Shown here: positions 22,035 to 31,626 of the stretch, one piece after another
Position numbering within the stretch: position 1 is the first letter of the stretch
How the letters are laid out: the number at the start of each line of letters is the position of its first letter
From: Angiostrongylus vasorum
Taxonomy: Eukaryota; Nematoda; Chromadorea; Rhabditida; Metastrongylidae
Length of the DNA: 64,000 nucleotides
Direction of reading: 5' to 3'
Assembly: GCA_018806985.1 (NCBI GenBank)
Contig: JADANN010000312.1
Coordinates: 1 to 64,000, forward strand
Position numbers and translations under genes: made by a program
Notes under the pieces: generated by a model
Seen by the model: only the letters and a program-made list of their open reading frames with translations
Database searches by the model: none
Told to the model about the DNA's origin: nothing

Positions 22035-23010
22035 ACTTGCTTACTTGGCTACCTGGACGACCCGTCTTCACCAGTTGTACGGACCCCAGCACATTTCCCA
22101 TTAGCTTCTTTGCTGCGCAATCGCCATCCATGGTGATGGTTTGATTCGAGAGTATGGTGACGCGGGCGAGTCTCATACCATGATCTGTAACACAAATGCA
22201 GCTGCGAGTACCGCATCTTAACCTTCTACAGTTCTTTTCTTCCATCTCTCGACGGTTCTTTTTCATTACATGACCGACCCATCTAAGTTTCGCTATCGAT
22301 GTGGTGTATTGTCCTGGGTCGCCAAGATGAGGTAGATTTCAAAAATCAGAGCTTCGCATTACGGCTAGATTTTGAGTGTGCAGGTTATATTCCAGAAGAC
22401 ATCGTTCAAGCACTCAGTGGGTGGTGCGCAATATTCTTGACGTGGTTGACATATCAGCCCACGTTTCAGCAGCATAAGAGAGCTAGAAGGACCGCGGAAT
22501 CGAAAAAAATGAGCGCGGATTTTTGAGTCCTTCAGTTGATCAGTGGCTTCTTTGAGAGGTCGGAATGCGGCCCACGATGCTCTCCTTCTTCTATCTAGTT
22601 CCTCATTCATGTTGTTTCCCGTGTTCATTAATCGGCCGAGGTGGCTTCTGCAATGAGAGAAGCGTCCAACTCAATTTTTTCGCCTTCGCATCATGGGTTT
22701 TTCATGAAGGTGGTCTCCTTTCGATTTATGAGCAGTCCGATCTTTTTCCCCGATTCGTTGAGCTCGTTGATCATCATCTCTGCTTCGCTAGCATTCTTGA
22801 GAAGATGACAATGTCGTCGGAAAAACGAAGCTCTGATAGAATTTTCCATCAATACGTATGCCTTTCTCATCCCAATCGAGTGACTTCATTATCTACTGCA
22901 GTGCCACAGTAAAATAGCTTTGGCGATATTGTGTCGCCTTGTCGAACCCCCTTTTCTTACGGGAATGGTATGGGGTCGGTGGAAAAGCTGTATTTTTGTT
23001 GTGGAAGTTT
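22035..23010 (-). mobile_element. RTE-A LINE relic, reverse transcriptase through 3' end
   Basis: On the minus strand, from about 22960: a GVRQGDTISPKLF block (RT motif B, 22911-22957 region), then LRFSDDIVIFSR, whose catalytic Asp pair is at about 22813-22818. Next is ELDRRRRASWAAFRPLKEA in the thumb region (about 22610-22540), and LPALSYAAETW in a shifted frame. A PGQYTTSIAKLRWVGHVMKK segment follows (about 22250-22320), a typical RTE C-terminal block. The 3' tail at about 22040-22100 shares GGACGACCCGTCTTCACC and CCCCAGCACA with S3 repeats. Stops and shifts break it into at least four frames. The endonuclease half is absent (5'-truncated). Confidence 0.85.
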
Positions 23011-23014
23011 GGTA

Positions 23015-24379
23015 GGGAAAGCTTAATTTGATCAAAACTAGGCCTGCTCCTCATGTACTTTTTTTCGGTACATATATCTTTTAAGCAGTACAACAGTTCT
23101 CTCAACTCTATCACTTTATGTTTGATTTTGAAAGCTAGAAGGAACACTGTTTACCATTAAGATGCGGATGACAAGCTGCAACAGAAATTTTGAACACTAA
23201 AATCAAGATTTCGTATCTCTACAACGCCCAGATGTTCTCATTCAGTCATCCGTTCTTCTTTTTTTCAAGTGATAATTTAATGTATGGCTTCATAATGGGC
23301 AGAAAGTATTGAGAAATGCAGTAGTTGTAAATGCGTCGCTTCCTTTGCCAGCAAATGCGAGGTTACTATACAGCATGCGTTTACTTCCGTCAAAAACACA
23401 TACAATACAAAAGGGCGGATTTTCGAGAAGCTGTTGATAATGCGATTGCCATGTAGATTCTCGTCTTTCTCTGTGTGCTATCGAAGCGTCTTATGTTCGA
23501 CTCCTCATTTCCAACACTTCAACTGCTTCGTACTTAATCTTTTTATCTTTCAATATCAGGTTTTCAAAAAGGATTCCGAATCCATAGTGTTTTGTATGTT
23601 TTCGATTCGAATATTTAGGCGACCTAGAGTTTCCAACTTATTCATTTAAACTCTGTAGTCTTGGAGAGTTTTTAGGGCATATGTGAGCAATGCTTGTTGC
23701 ATTGCTGTTTTTTTAGGAACATGACTAGAAACATGCCAAGTCTTCTAGGAATAAATTGGATGTATATTTATTGGCACCGAGTTCTCACTAGCTTTCGACT
23801 AATGGATGTAAACTAACTCCCAAGACCGACTTTCTACTAATCTCGACATTGATCAAATAACGCACTGCTTCTTGATGAGCACACAGGAGTTGTTATCATA
23901 CTCCTTATTAACAAAAGTTGACGTTTCGGTGGATTCTTTCTTTTTCAAGGCCTTCCATGTTGACTGCAATCTAGCCACCCGAACACTTCCGTAACCAAAA
24001 CGACAGAAAACACGGAACTTCTATCCATTGAAAAAACTTAGCTTCTTCGCAGACTCATCGCTTAGTTTAAGTCCAGCACTGAGTGTTTCACGTGGAGGCC
24101 AACCACACAGAGTTCACACACATGGGTAATGTGCCTCTCACACTAAAATATCAAAATCAAATACTGTATAAAATCACGCGTAAAAGCGAAGAGTTCCTCA
24201 CTGTGATTAGTTTTCGGATTCTTCGAATTGATCCGAAACGCTGCACGAGTTTTACTCGTTGATGTTTATGATAGCTGTGCTAAGATGGCGATTTTTACTT
24301 AAAAATCTTTCCTGCTATGTCCCTTTGTTCCATGCACGCTTTGTGGACTATTTGGTTTCACTTTAAATTTACAAGCTAG
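23015..24379. other. Unassigned sequence, possible PLE-flank remnants
   Basis: Two patches (around 23340-23420 and 23820-23960) share short strings with the sequence between the PLE relics at 36.2-36.4 kb, for example AACACATACAATACAA, GACCGACTTTCTACTAATCTC and GTTGACGTTTCGG. This hints at decayed PLE terminal sequence belonging to the relic that starts near 24385. No gene is recognised. Confidence 0.35.
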
Positions 24380-24384
24380 GTGTT

Positions 24385-25780
24385 CTTCTTATGTTGGCGC
24401 ACGTTGGTCTACCTATTTCGCCAACGCATCCATCCCCGAACAGTTTACAAGAGATTAACTACGCGAACTCGTGCAATAACCGTCTCTACCGTTAGAACAT
24501 ATTATTCAATTTTATGTTACATTTCACATAGGCACGTGTGGCGCAGTGGTCGGAAGCTTGCTGCAACACACACATGGAATCGATCCCAGCGCCCATGGCC
24601 CACCAAGCCTTCCATCCTTCCGGGGTCGGCAAATTGGTACCCGACTTGTCTGGGAGGATAGCAGCACTGGCTCGATACATCGGCAGGCCACCGCGAATCA
24701 TTCTAAAGGCCAGATATGAATTCACTCACCTCCAGCAATACTTAATGAAGTCGAATGCATGGCGCATCCCTCGGGGATTGACCAACACCGAAAGTGTGGT
24801 ATTACAAATCGTGAAGCTAACGTTTATCCTTTTTTTATGTTACATACAGATGGTCATACAGGCAGTTGCCAGCTAACTGGCGTCTTAGAGTGCTCGGTAG
24901 TATTTCAATCACTGTTACCGAATTCTCTAGACTGGCCCTTTCTAAGCAACCTTTTATAGCCGCACGTTGAAAATGAAGTGCAGGACGAACGATTCCTTGT
25001 TATCGCCTGATTCATCACTTGAGAGCTTGGGTTTTTTTCTATGCATATCTGGAGAAGCTACTGTTTCGTGGTCACTCGAAATGGTTATTTGCCGCGCCGA
25101 TTTCAGGGATTCTGCTTTCTGCTCTCTTCCCGTGCACATATTCGTGGCTGTTCGAGGCATGTTTCTTACAAGTGTGTTTTTTGGGGGTGTGGAGGGTGAC
25201 AGAAATGGTAATGCGCCAGCATATTTTTTGTAACTTTCACTTGGCTTTCTGCACCACTTGGTGACGTAGCCGTTTTCGGTGAGGTTAATTTGTGCGTTCA
25301 GTAATGTAAGCCAGTTTTTTTCGGATTCACTTTGGTGAATGCTATGTATTCTCACTGTTCATTCAACAATTCAAAACGTCTCCTCTGGTGTGGAGCAGAT
25401 GACAAAACAATCATCTACATATCTGTAGCAAGGTAGTGAACGGAGACCAAGTATGGCGACTTCAAATTTGGAAATGAACGCAATGCCAAGTCTTGGTGGC
25501 AGTGGCTGACCAATTGCCAACTTCCTTATTCTTGGTAATATCTTCGAGACTATCTGAAGATTGGGCAGTTTAGGCACTTCCTTAAGATGACTATCAACTA
25601 CTGGATCGAGTAGCCATACATGTTTGTTGCTCCTTCATGTTATATGATGGCTTGCATAGGAGTCATTCGACCCCTTTCCATAAAGAGCGCTAGCGTTGAA
25701 GGACTCCATCACATACGCACCGTTAGGATGCGCATTACACAGATGATCCTGAAAATCTGGTGAGAATACTTAGCGATTCA
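24385..25780 (-). mobile_element. Penelope-like element relic, split by an S1 SINE
   Basis: The minus strand encodes PLE reverse-transcriptase pieces. These are FISKFEVAILGLRSLP, CYRYVDDCFVICST (catalytic YVDD at 25410-25421), NAQINLTENGYVTKWCRKP (about 25280-25230), and NMPRTATNMCTGREQK. They are followed by a block equivalent to the KRLLRKGQSREFGNSD stretch (about 24955-24908). The GIY-YIG endonuclease start is recognisable at about 24385-24470 (LISCKLFGDGCVGE). PLEs couple this RT to a GIY-YIG nuclease. An S1 SINE occupies 24531-24832. Several frames and stops are present, so it is inactive. Confidence 0.82.
24531..24832 (+). repeat. S1 SINE inserted in the PLE relic, with target-site repeat
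   Basis: The full-length copy has the A-box GTGTGGCGCAGTGG (24536-24549), the B-box region AATCGATCCC (24577-24586), the body, and the tail to TTATCC. A 13-base direct repeat, TTTTATGTTACAT, lies on both sides (24510-24522 and 24833-24845), as expected for target-primed insertion. It is younger than the PLE it interrupts. Confidence 0.85.
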
Positions 25781-25975
25781 AATTGTCAGAACGCCAGTTC
25801 GACTGAAATAGTTTCGTTCTGTGGTATTAATGTATGTTCTACGCTTGCTACGTTTACTGAAGAAAATATAGAAGGAATAGAACCACAGGGTTTTGGTAAT
25901 TTTATTCCGGCATACTTTTGAGAAAACGTTGTAGTAAAGTTATTAACAAAATAAAATTGAAAAGATTGATTGAAG

Positions 25976-26262
25976 GATAATGGGGAAAGCGTTCGGCGTT
26001 GATCAGTTCCTGAGAAATTAAAAAATCTACTCAACTCCATTCTCAAAATTGTTGACGAGATTAAGTGCATACTTGGCCTATACAATAGCTTGCGGTGGCC
26101 CAACAATGTATCGAGTCAGTGTTGCTATGCTCCAACCAGTAAAGACTGTTATCGATTTCTCGACCTCGGACGGATGCAAGACTTGGTTTTCCTAGGACTC
26201 GGGATAGAACCAGAGCATTGCAGAGCACCTCTAACCAATGCGCTAGGTTTTGAAGACAATTC
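25976..26262 (-). repeat. S1 SINE, strongly diverged
   Basis: The plus strand has GTTCGGCGTTGATCAGTTCC, then the landmark region with AATGTATCGAGTCAGTG, and finally ACCTCTAACCAATGCGCTAG, the degenerate complement of the A-box head. It is an old copy. Confidence 0.68.
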
Positions 26263-26568
26263 ATGTGATACGTATTTGTAAGATTCAAATTAGCTGAAAA
26301 TTTATGAAAACCACTCGAGCAGTTTTTCTCAATGAGGTATGGCATTGTTGTTTTTTTGTATAGGTGTATACAGTTAAGGTTCAAAGCAGAGACATGTGTA
26401 TTACAGGCCTCCTCTAACGATTACATTGAACGGATCACTTTAAAAATATTGATCACAGCTATGTAATTTGATCAAAGAAACAAGCGTTTAGTCCATATCA
26501 CACCCCAAAATGATGTTTTTACCTTTTTTCACCAATACTGTAAAATAGTTGTCATATGGTGCTTATAA
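26263..26568. other. Unassigned sequence
   Basis: Nothing is recognised. Confidence 0.4.
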
Positions 26569-26569
26569 G

Positions 26570-26955
26570 TGTCTACCTAATGAGCGTTGGAGCGGAGAGC
26601 ACAGTGGAAGCGGTGCCGTTCATCACGAGCACGGTGCTGATTCGATCCCGCCCCCAGGTTCACCAAGCTTGTCTTTCCCTCAGGGTTGAGAAATTGGTAC
26701 TGCACTTGGTAGAAGAAAATTATTCTCTGCAATCCAATTGGGAGCGCTGCAGCCCTGCCATCTCAAGACTGCAGGAATAGTCGACCCAACCAGCATTCTA
26801 CGACATTCAAGATGAAATGAAAATTCCCCAACGGCAGCCGAAGCCACACTTAGAAGTTGGAGAATCTCAGTGGACAATCGATGCAAGGAAACGAATCGAG
26901 AAATGTGAGAAGTGCTGGTATCTGCACAGTAGACGTGAAGATGGGTCATGTAAAA
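26570..26955 (+). repeat. S2 tRNA-derived SINE
   Basis: The head has GAGAGCACAGTGGAAGCGG (A-box-like), CATCACGAGCACGGTGCTG, and the B-box GATTCGATCCC at about 26639-26649. The body has GGTTCACCAAGCTTGTC, CTCTGCAATCCAATTGGGAG and GCAGGAATAGTCGACCC. The long 3' part includes CAGTGGACAATCGATGCAAG, GAGAAGTGCTGGTATC and GACGTGAAGATGGGTCATG, then an A-rich end. Copies at 40190 and 43125 share the order. Confidence 0.75.
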
Positions 26956-29784
26956 AGTTTAAAAAAAAGAGTGAGCATCAATGATTAACATACTGAATCA
27001 AACTAGTAACAGTTTTGATTCACAGTCGTCATTACAGTGTCACTCTGAAGTTTCCTGTGAAATCAATTAATGTCTGAGTGATTACTTCCTCATATGAGAA
27101 AATTAAGTGAAAAGAGGACGGAAATGTAACGACGTCAGACAGTGTTAGTGCACATTTTGCTTTCTAAATTTATTAGTCGGTTGACGATGGGTAGATTAAG
27201 AGTGCAAGAAACAACGTTAGATGATTGCGAACCTTTTTAAACTCGAACCTGCCTTTCTTGGAATGAATCTTTTTCACCTAACTGGAATCGGAGCTACGTA
27301 CACATTGCAGTAACAGCATAACTAATGACGTAGGGGGTCGTCTGGTGGCGAGCACTCTACGATTTTGACTTACATCAAGTCAGTAGTTAGTAGATTTATT
27401 AGTCGTGCAGATTTTCCATTACGAACCAGTTAGGATAACTTAGTTATTCATGTAAGGATAGAAAGACCCTGCAGACCTGGCAAAATTCCTGCTGTTCTAC
27501 AAAATCTTATTGCTTGGTCGATAAGCCAGAAAGATTCTTAGATGAAAAAAACGACGTAAGAAAGTAAATAGCAGCGAAATTAAACGAACTACATTTTAAA
27601 GCCATTCTTGAAGCCAAATCATAGTTTGGGAGTGTTTTTTGTGCTGTTAGACTGCTATGTGCTGAGCTAGATTTTTTCCGGTCAAGTCTGAGGTCATCTT
27701 TTTTGGTCCACCTGCGATGATTTTCCTGATAACTAACGTTGGTGAATATATAGTACTTTCCTTCTCATAGCTTTACTTTCATCTCCTGTCTACTCATTTT
27801 TTTGTAGCGGAGTGTGATACGACCATAGGGATCCTGCAAAGCACATAAGCCCAATTGGTCTTCGAACACGCGATTACCCCTTGCAGGAGCGGACGTGTAA
27901 CCCACCACATCAAGCGAGGTCCTTGTTTAGCTTTTACTTCAGCTAGTTTTCTTTCTAACTGTGGTGTCAGCACAAAAATCCTTGAATTTCTTTTTTGACG
28001 ACCACGCAAACCAAGAAAAAATCTAGGTATTTTTTATTTCAGTTCTTTGGAAACTTGCTGACTTTTCTTATAAAATCCATGCATATTAAAATTTGCATTT
28101 TTTTTTGAAATTTGTTAAACACTTCACATAACAGTGAGCTTATTATAACCGCTCTGACATTGAGTTGTGCCCAAATTGCCCTGCGCCTTGGAATGCACTT
28201 TCAGTCCCTCAAATTGTTTAGGTTACCCGAGGTTGTTGTGAAAATCAATCTAATTTGCAATTAAAATTTAATTTAATTTGCTCTTTTAATTGGCTTTCTT
28301 GTTATTGGTCCAAGCACGACAACACTCCATCCAGAGCATTCTTAATTTTCAAGGAAGCAAAAGCAAAATTCGTCCCTCACTCCGGGATTCAACCACTAAC
28401 ACCACTGAAGTGAATACCATTCGTGATTGCTTACTGCTCATGTCATCCTACTTATTGCCGGAAGCCGCTTTTTTGACAATTACTGATGATTTCTCCTATC
28501 ATTAAAGTATCTCAGAAGTTCGGAAAGATGCGAAACTCTAAAGCGGAATTTGTTCTATTGCAGATCGCAAAAATAAATTTTATACGGTGTTCCTTAGAGT
28601 TAGAGCTTTCAAAGTATTGATGGCCAAATTTAAGTTTTCAATATTTTCAACGGGAATGCCGGCAGTTGCAAGCATAAACGTTCTCTTCGAGAGCACTATC
28701 CTGTCATGTAACACGGAATTCCAACTCTTCCATCGTTTTCATCATTGAACTAGGAACCACGGGGTTTCAGAAAATCATGCTTTTATCTGCTAGAATAGAA
28801 TAACTTGAATTTTGCAGGCTCTTGAAAAGCCGAACACTGGAATAACTTCTATTCCAATTCATTAATAAAGCTACCATTGGTAGAGATATGTTAGTTTTAA
28901 GTGGACGGTGGATAATTATTTCACAGCAACTGAACTGTGTTCAGTGGATCCTGGGAATTATTTTCTAAGGTTTCCAAAGGAAAAGTGCGAAATCGTGTAA
29001 GTCTTAAAAGTTAGGGAATTCTAGCCTTTTGTTTTATTAAAAGTGTTGTAAAAGGAGAGCAAATTGCCACTACGTTCTAATATACACCTCACTAGGCATT
29101 AAAAGTGCTCTCCGACCCCGTTTTTTGTTTCGATATCAAGTCTTACAGCACTAAGTGTACCTTCGCAGTCGTCAAAGAAACACACCGTAATCTTTTTTGT
29201 TCAATGGACAATTCGATCCTAAAAATGATTTGGCATTTACTCAAGGGCAAAGAACTTTTTTGAATGGTCATCACATTAACCTTCCATTCAAACAATTCCA
29301 CTTTTTATTTGACTTTAATCTACTGCTTCTTTTGGAAAACTGTAAGCCAAGAGAAGCTCTGGGGAATGACAGGCAGAAGGGAACTCGAGATTTAAGCCTG
29401 CATGACTCGTGCTAAGTTTTGTTATCATTTCTCCATAATTTTGATATACTTGTAGGTTATGCATATATTTATGTTTTTTCGCATAAAGTTGTAGTATTCG
29501 GTGTGGGTTTCAGTTACAACGTTAGCATCAACGGTAATTCGATCCGATCTCATAGCAACATCACATCGTCCGGCCCATACACAATTCGAACTAAACGATC
29601 ACACTTTACTAATGTTCCCGACTTCGCGCGGAAGCCTCAGATGACACAGAGCTTCTACTTGCATAGCACCAACTGCTTTACATAGAGATACTCTCAAGTG
29701 CGCACAGTAATCATTTTATGAACCGAAAGGGGACAAATCGAGCCTATATTCGTCCCACGCGTGTTTTTGTATAGTTATTTGCGC
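26956..29784. other. Unassigned sequence, nearly 3 kb
   Basis: This is the longest stretch with no recognised family. Frames do not exceed 88 codons and none shows similarity I know. It is AT-rich and has no obvious splice-site-bounded coding pattern that I can defend. Confidence 0.4.
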
Positions 29785-29785
29785 A

Positions 29786-29821
29786 TAAATATATATATAT
29801 ATATATACATATATGCATATG
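29786..29821. repeat. (TA)n microsatellite
   Basis: About 36 bases of TA with a short TACATATATGCATA end. Confidence 0.9.
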
Positions 29822-29899
29822 TCTGCATTCACATGTTTAATCATTTATTTATTTGTTCTATCGGTACCAAATATTATGCGTGTTGCAACACTTCATTTG

Positions 29900-30120
29900 T
29901 TTGATCCGTCCTTTCGCTTCCACCATCCACGAAACTCTTCGAATTCAAGCATATTGTTCGGTTGCTGACCCTCTTTAGGAAACTCGTAAAATTCTGGTGG
30001 CGTGGATTCTCGATGGAATCCTGGGATACCTGTGCTAGAGAATTCACATTTCTCCTTAGACAGCCACCAATCTTTATGAACCGGAATCGGCTTTCTGGAT
30101 ATGTTTTTTTCAACCGTAAA
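29900..30120 (-). repeat. S2 SINE 3' fragment
   Basis: The plus strand shows TTTCGCTTCCACCATCCACG, GGATTCTCGATGGAATCCTG, GGGATACCTGTGCTAGAG and AACCGGAATCGGCTTTCTGG. The order matches the 3' half of S2 copies on the minus strand. The two overlapping minus-strand frames here are repeat products. Confidence 0.5.
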
Positions 30121-30220
30121 TAAATCGCAGGCTTTGCTTGGGCTTGGTCGAACCAAGAGCATTCGAGTGTTACCGAGCTGCACTTTTACTACCGTGCTAC
30201 TCGGCCCTTGCTGTTTTATC

Positions 30221-30225
30221 TACAC

Positions 30226-30258
<33 letters not shown>

Positions 30259-30352
30259 TATATACACATTTACACGTATACATATATACATATATATGCA
30301 TATACATATATACACACATATACAAACCTATATTTGAGTATATATGTATACA
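30221..30352. repeat. Compound (TA)n / (CATA)n microsatellite
   Basis: About 130 bases of alternating TA and ACATATA units give the Tyr/Ile/His-rich frames in all three phases (30101-30429), which are not genes. Confidence 0.92.
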
Positions 30353-30814
30353 TGAGGGTGAATAAATCAACTCAAAATTTTGACCACGAAATTGAGAACT
30401 GTTTCAAAAGTAACCAGAAAATCCACTAAAACTCGGCTCCATCTTAGCCAAATCTGCCAGAAATTCCCTAGATTCGATGGTGTTCGTAATTTTCAGGAAA
30501 ATTCTACTTCTGAAGGACTAGAAAGATTCAAGATTCGGGATCAAAAAATTGATTGAAAAGTGCTGCTAATGTTGGTTCATACAAGGCAATCTTGCCGACA
30601 GTTAACTGCTAGTAATTGAAGTCTCATTAAGCAGAATTAAGCTCGGTTTACATTCATGCAAGAATGATTTCTACTACGACTAATTTCACACTAATTTCAC
30701 TGCTGTTGATGTAACAGCAATGTGCACTTGTTTATCTTCAACATTCTCGAGGAAGAAACTTTCTACTGCCTAAGAATTCGTTCATATTGTATCAATGTTA
30801 ACACTTCATATCAT
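30353..30814. other. Unassigned sequence
   Basis: Nothing is recognised. Confidence 0.4.
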
Positions 30815-31195
30815 TTATTCATTTCTTGATAAGCTTACCCGAGGTTGGTAAGCAATTTTCATCGGCAAACGTTTCGACGTCTTCGTCTTCATAAGGGCCG
30901 ACGATCCGAGTCGACAGTCCACGGTTCTTCTTCTTCGTCTCGACGTGGCGTCTTCGCCTTCGTCGTGTCTTCCTTACCGAACCATCACTCCAATGAAGCA
31001 TACTCACTCGGTGATACGCTTTTATGCACGATGCTGATGGTTGACTGTTGTGATTGTCCGGTGATAGTAAGTTGTTTTTCCCCAGACAATCAATCATGTA
31101 GAAGTCAGTATCATTATCAGCTAGCAAAGAGCAATAGCAATATTTCAAAACCGACTTTCTTTTAGCCTCAGTATTACTAACCAACATGTATTCTT
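30815..31195 (-). repeat. Family P repeat, full unit
   Basis: Read on the minus strand the unit starts CAAGAATACATGTTGG (right end). It continues TACTGAGGCTAAAAGAAAG, CGGTTTTGAAATATTGC, CACCGGACAATCACAACAG and CATCAGCATCGTGCATAAAA. The ribozyme-like region at 30861-30905 reads TTATGA, AGACGAAGACGTC, GAAACGTT and TGCCGA. The unit ends with a CAACCTCGGGTAAGC-like segment and TTATCAAG. A variant core (TTATGA rather than CTGATGA) suggests loss of activity. The 122- and 106-codon frames on both strands are artefacts of this unit. Confidence 0.72.
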
Positions 31196-31365
31196 GAGGA
31201 ACCGTGGACTATCGACTCGGATCATCGGCTCTGATGAAGACGAAGACGTCGAAACGTTAGCCGAATAAAAAATTATTTATCAAACTCGTGTAAACTTATA
31301 AAAGTAAGAATACATATTGATTAGTAATACCAAGGTTAAAGGAAACTCTGTTTTGGAGCACTGTT
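31196..31365 (+). repeat. Family P: unit end joined to next unit start, opposite orientation
   Basis: It begins in the unit just before the ribozyme-like core (CGTGGACTATCGACTCGG), carries the best-preserved core, and reaches the unit end (TTATCAAACTCGTGTAAAC). It runs directly into a new unit start (GTAAGAATACATATTGATT, ACCAAGGTTAAAGG). This is direct evidence for head-to-tail joining of units, here inverted against the copy on its left. Confidence 0.72.
31225..31264 (+). ncRNA. Hammerhead-ribozyme-like motif (best copy)
   Basis: Order of elements: stem I strand TCGGCT (31225-31230), then CTGATGA (31231-31237). A self-complementary segment follows, with GACG, loop AAGA and CGTC (31239-31250). 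GAAACGTT is at 31251-31258, and the second stem I strand AGCCGA at 31259-31264, complementary to the first over all six bases. This matches the type I hammerhead order, with CUGAUGA and GAA core boxes and U as the nucleotide before the predicted cleavage point (after 31258). Helix III is only A-C-G-U, which is self-complementary, so it could form between two molecules. One A between CTGATGA and stem II departs from the usual G. Hammerheads are known in Penelope-like elements. Activity is not shown. Confidence 0.6.
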
Positions 31366-31369
31366 ATTC

Positions 31370-31578
31370 CTCATATAATTGTTTCGATAAACTTAGACTG
31401 TAAACAAATGTAAACACGGTTTGTACGATCTTAGAAAAAATGATAACTAAAATGTACCCTGCACAAGCCCATATTTCTTCAACAAGCAGATACGAACTTT
31501 GTGTTCCTAATCCCGTCTTGTCCTCTTATCAATAAGATATCAAGTTATTGATTATGTTAGCAATTGTTAAACTTACAA

Positions 31579-31580
<2 letters not shown>
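31370..31580. other. Unassigned sequence
   Basis: Short AT-rich spacer between the P cluster and a TA array. Confidence 0.4.

Positions 31581-31625
<45 letters not shown>
31581..31625. repeat. (AT)n microsatellite
   Basis: A 45-base uninterrupted AT alternation, probably length-variable. Confidence 0.95.

Positions 31626-31626
<1 letters not shown>

Noticed and set aside
30101..30429. Three overlapping frames with Tyr/Ile/His repeats
   Set aside because: Translation of the TA/CATA microsatellite in all three phases.
30819..31187. Opposed frames of 122 and 106 codons
   Set aside because: Both lie inside one family P repeat. Other P copies do not keep the frames open.
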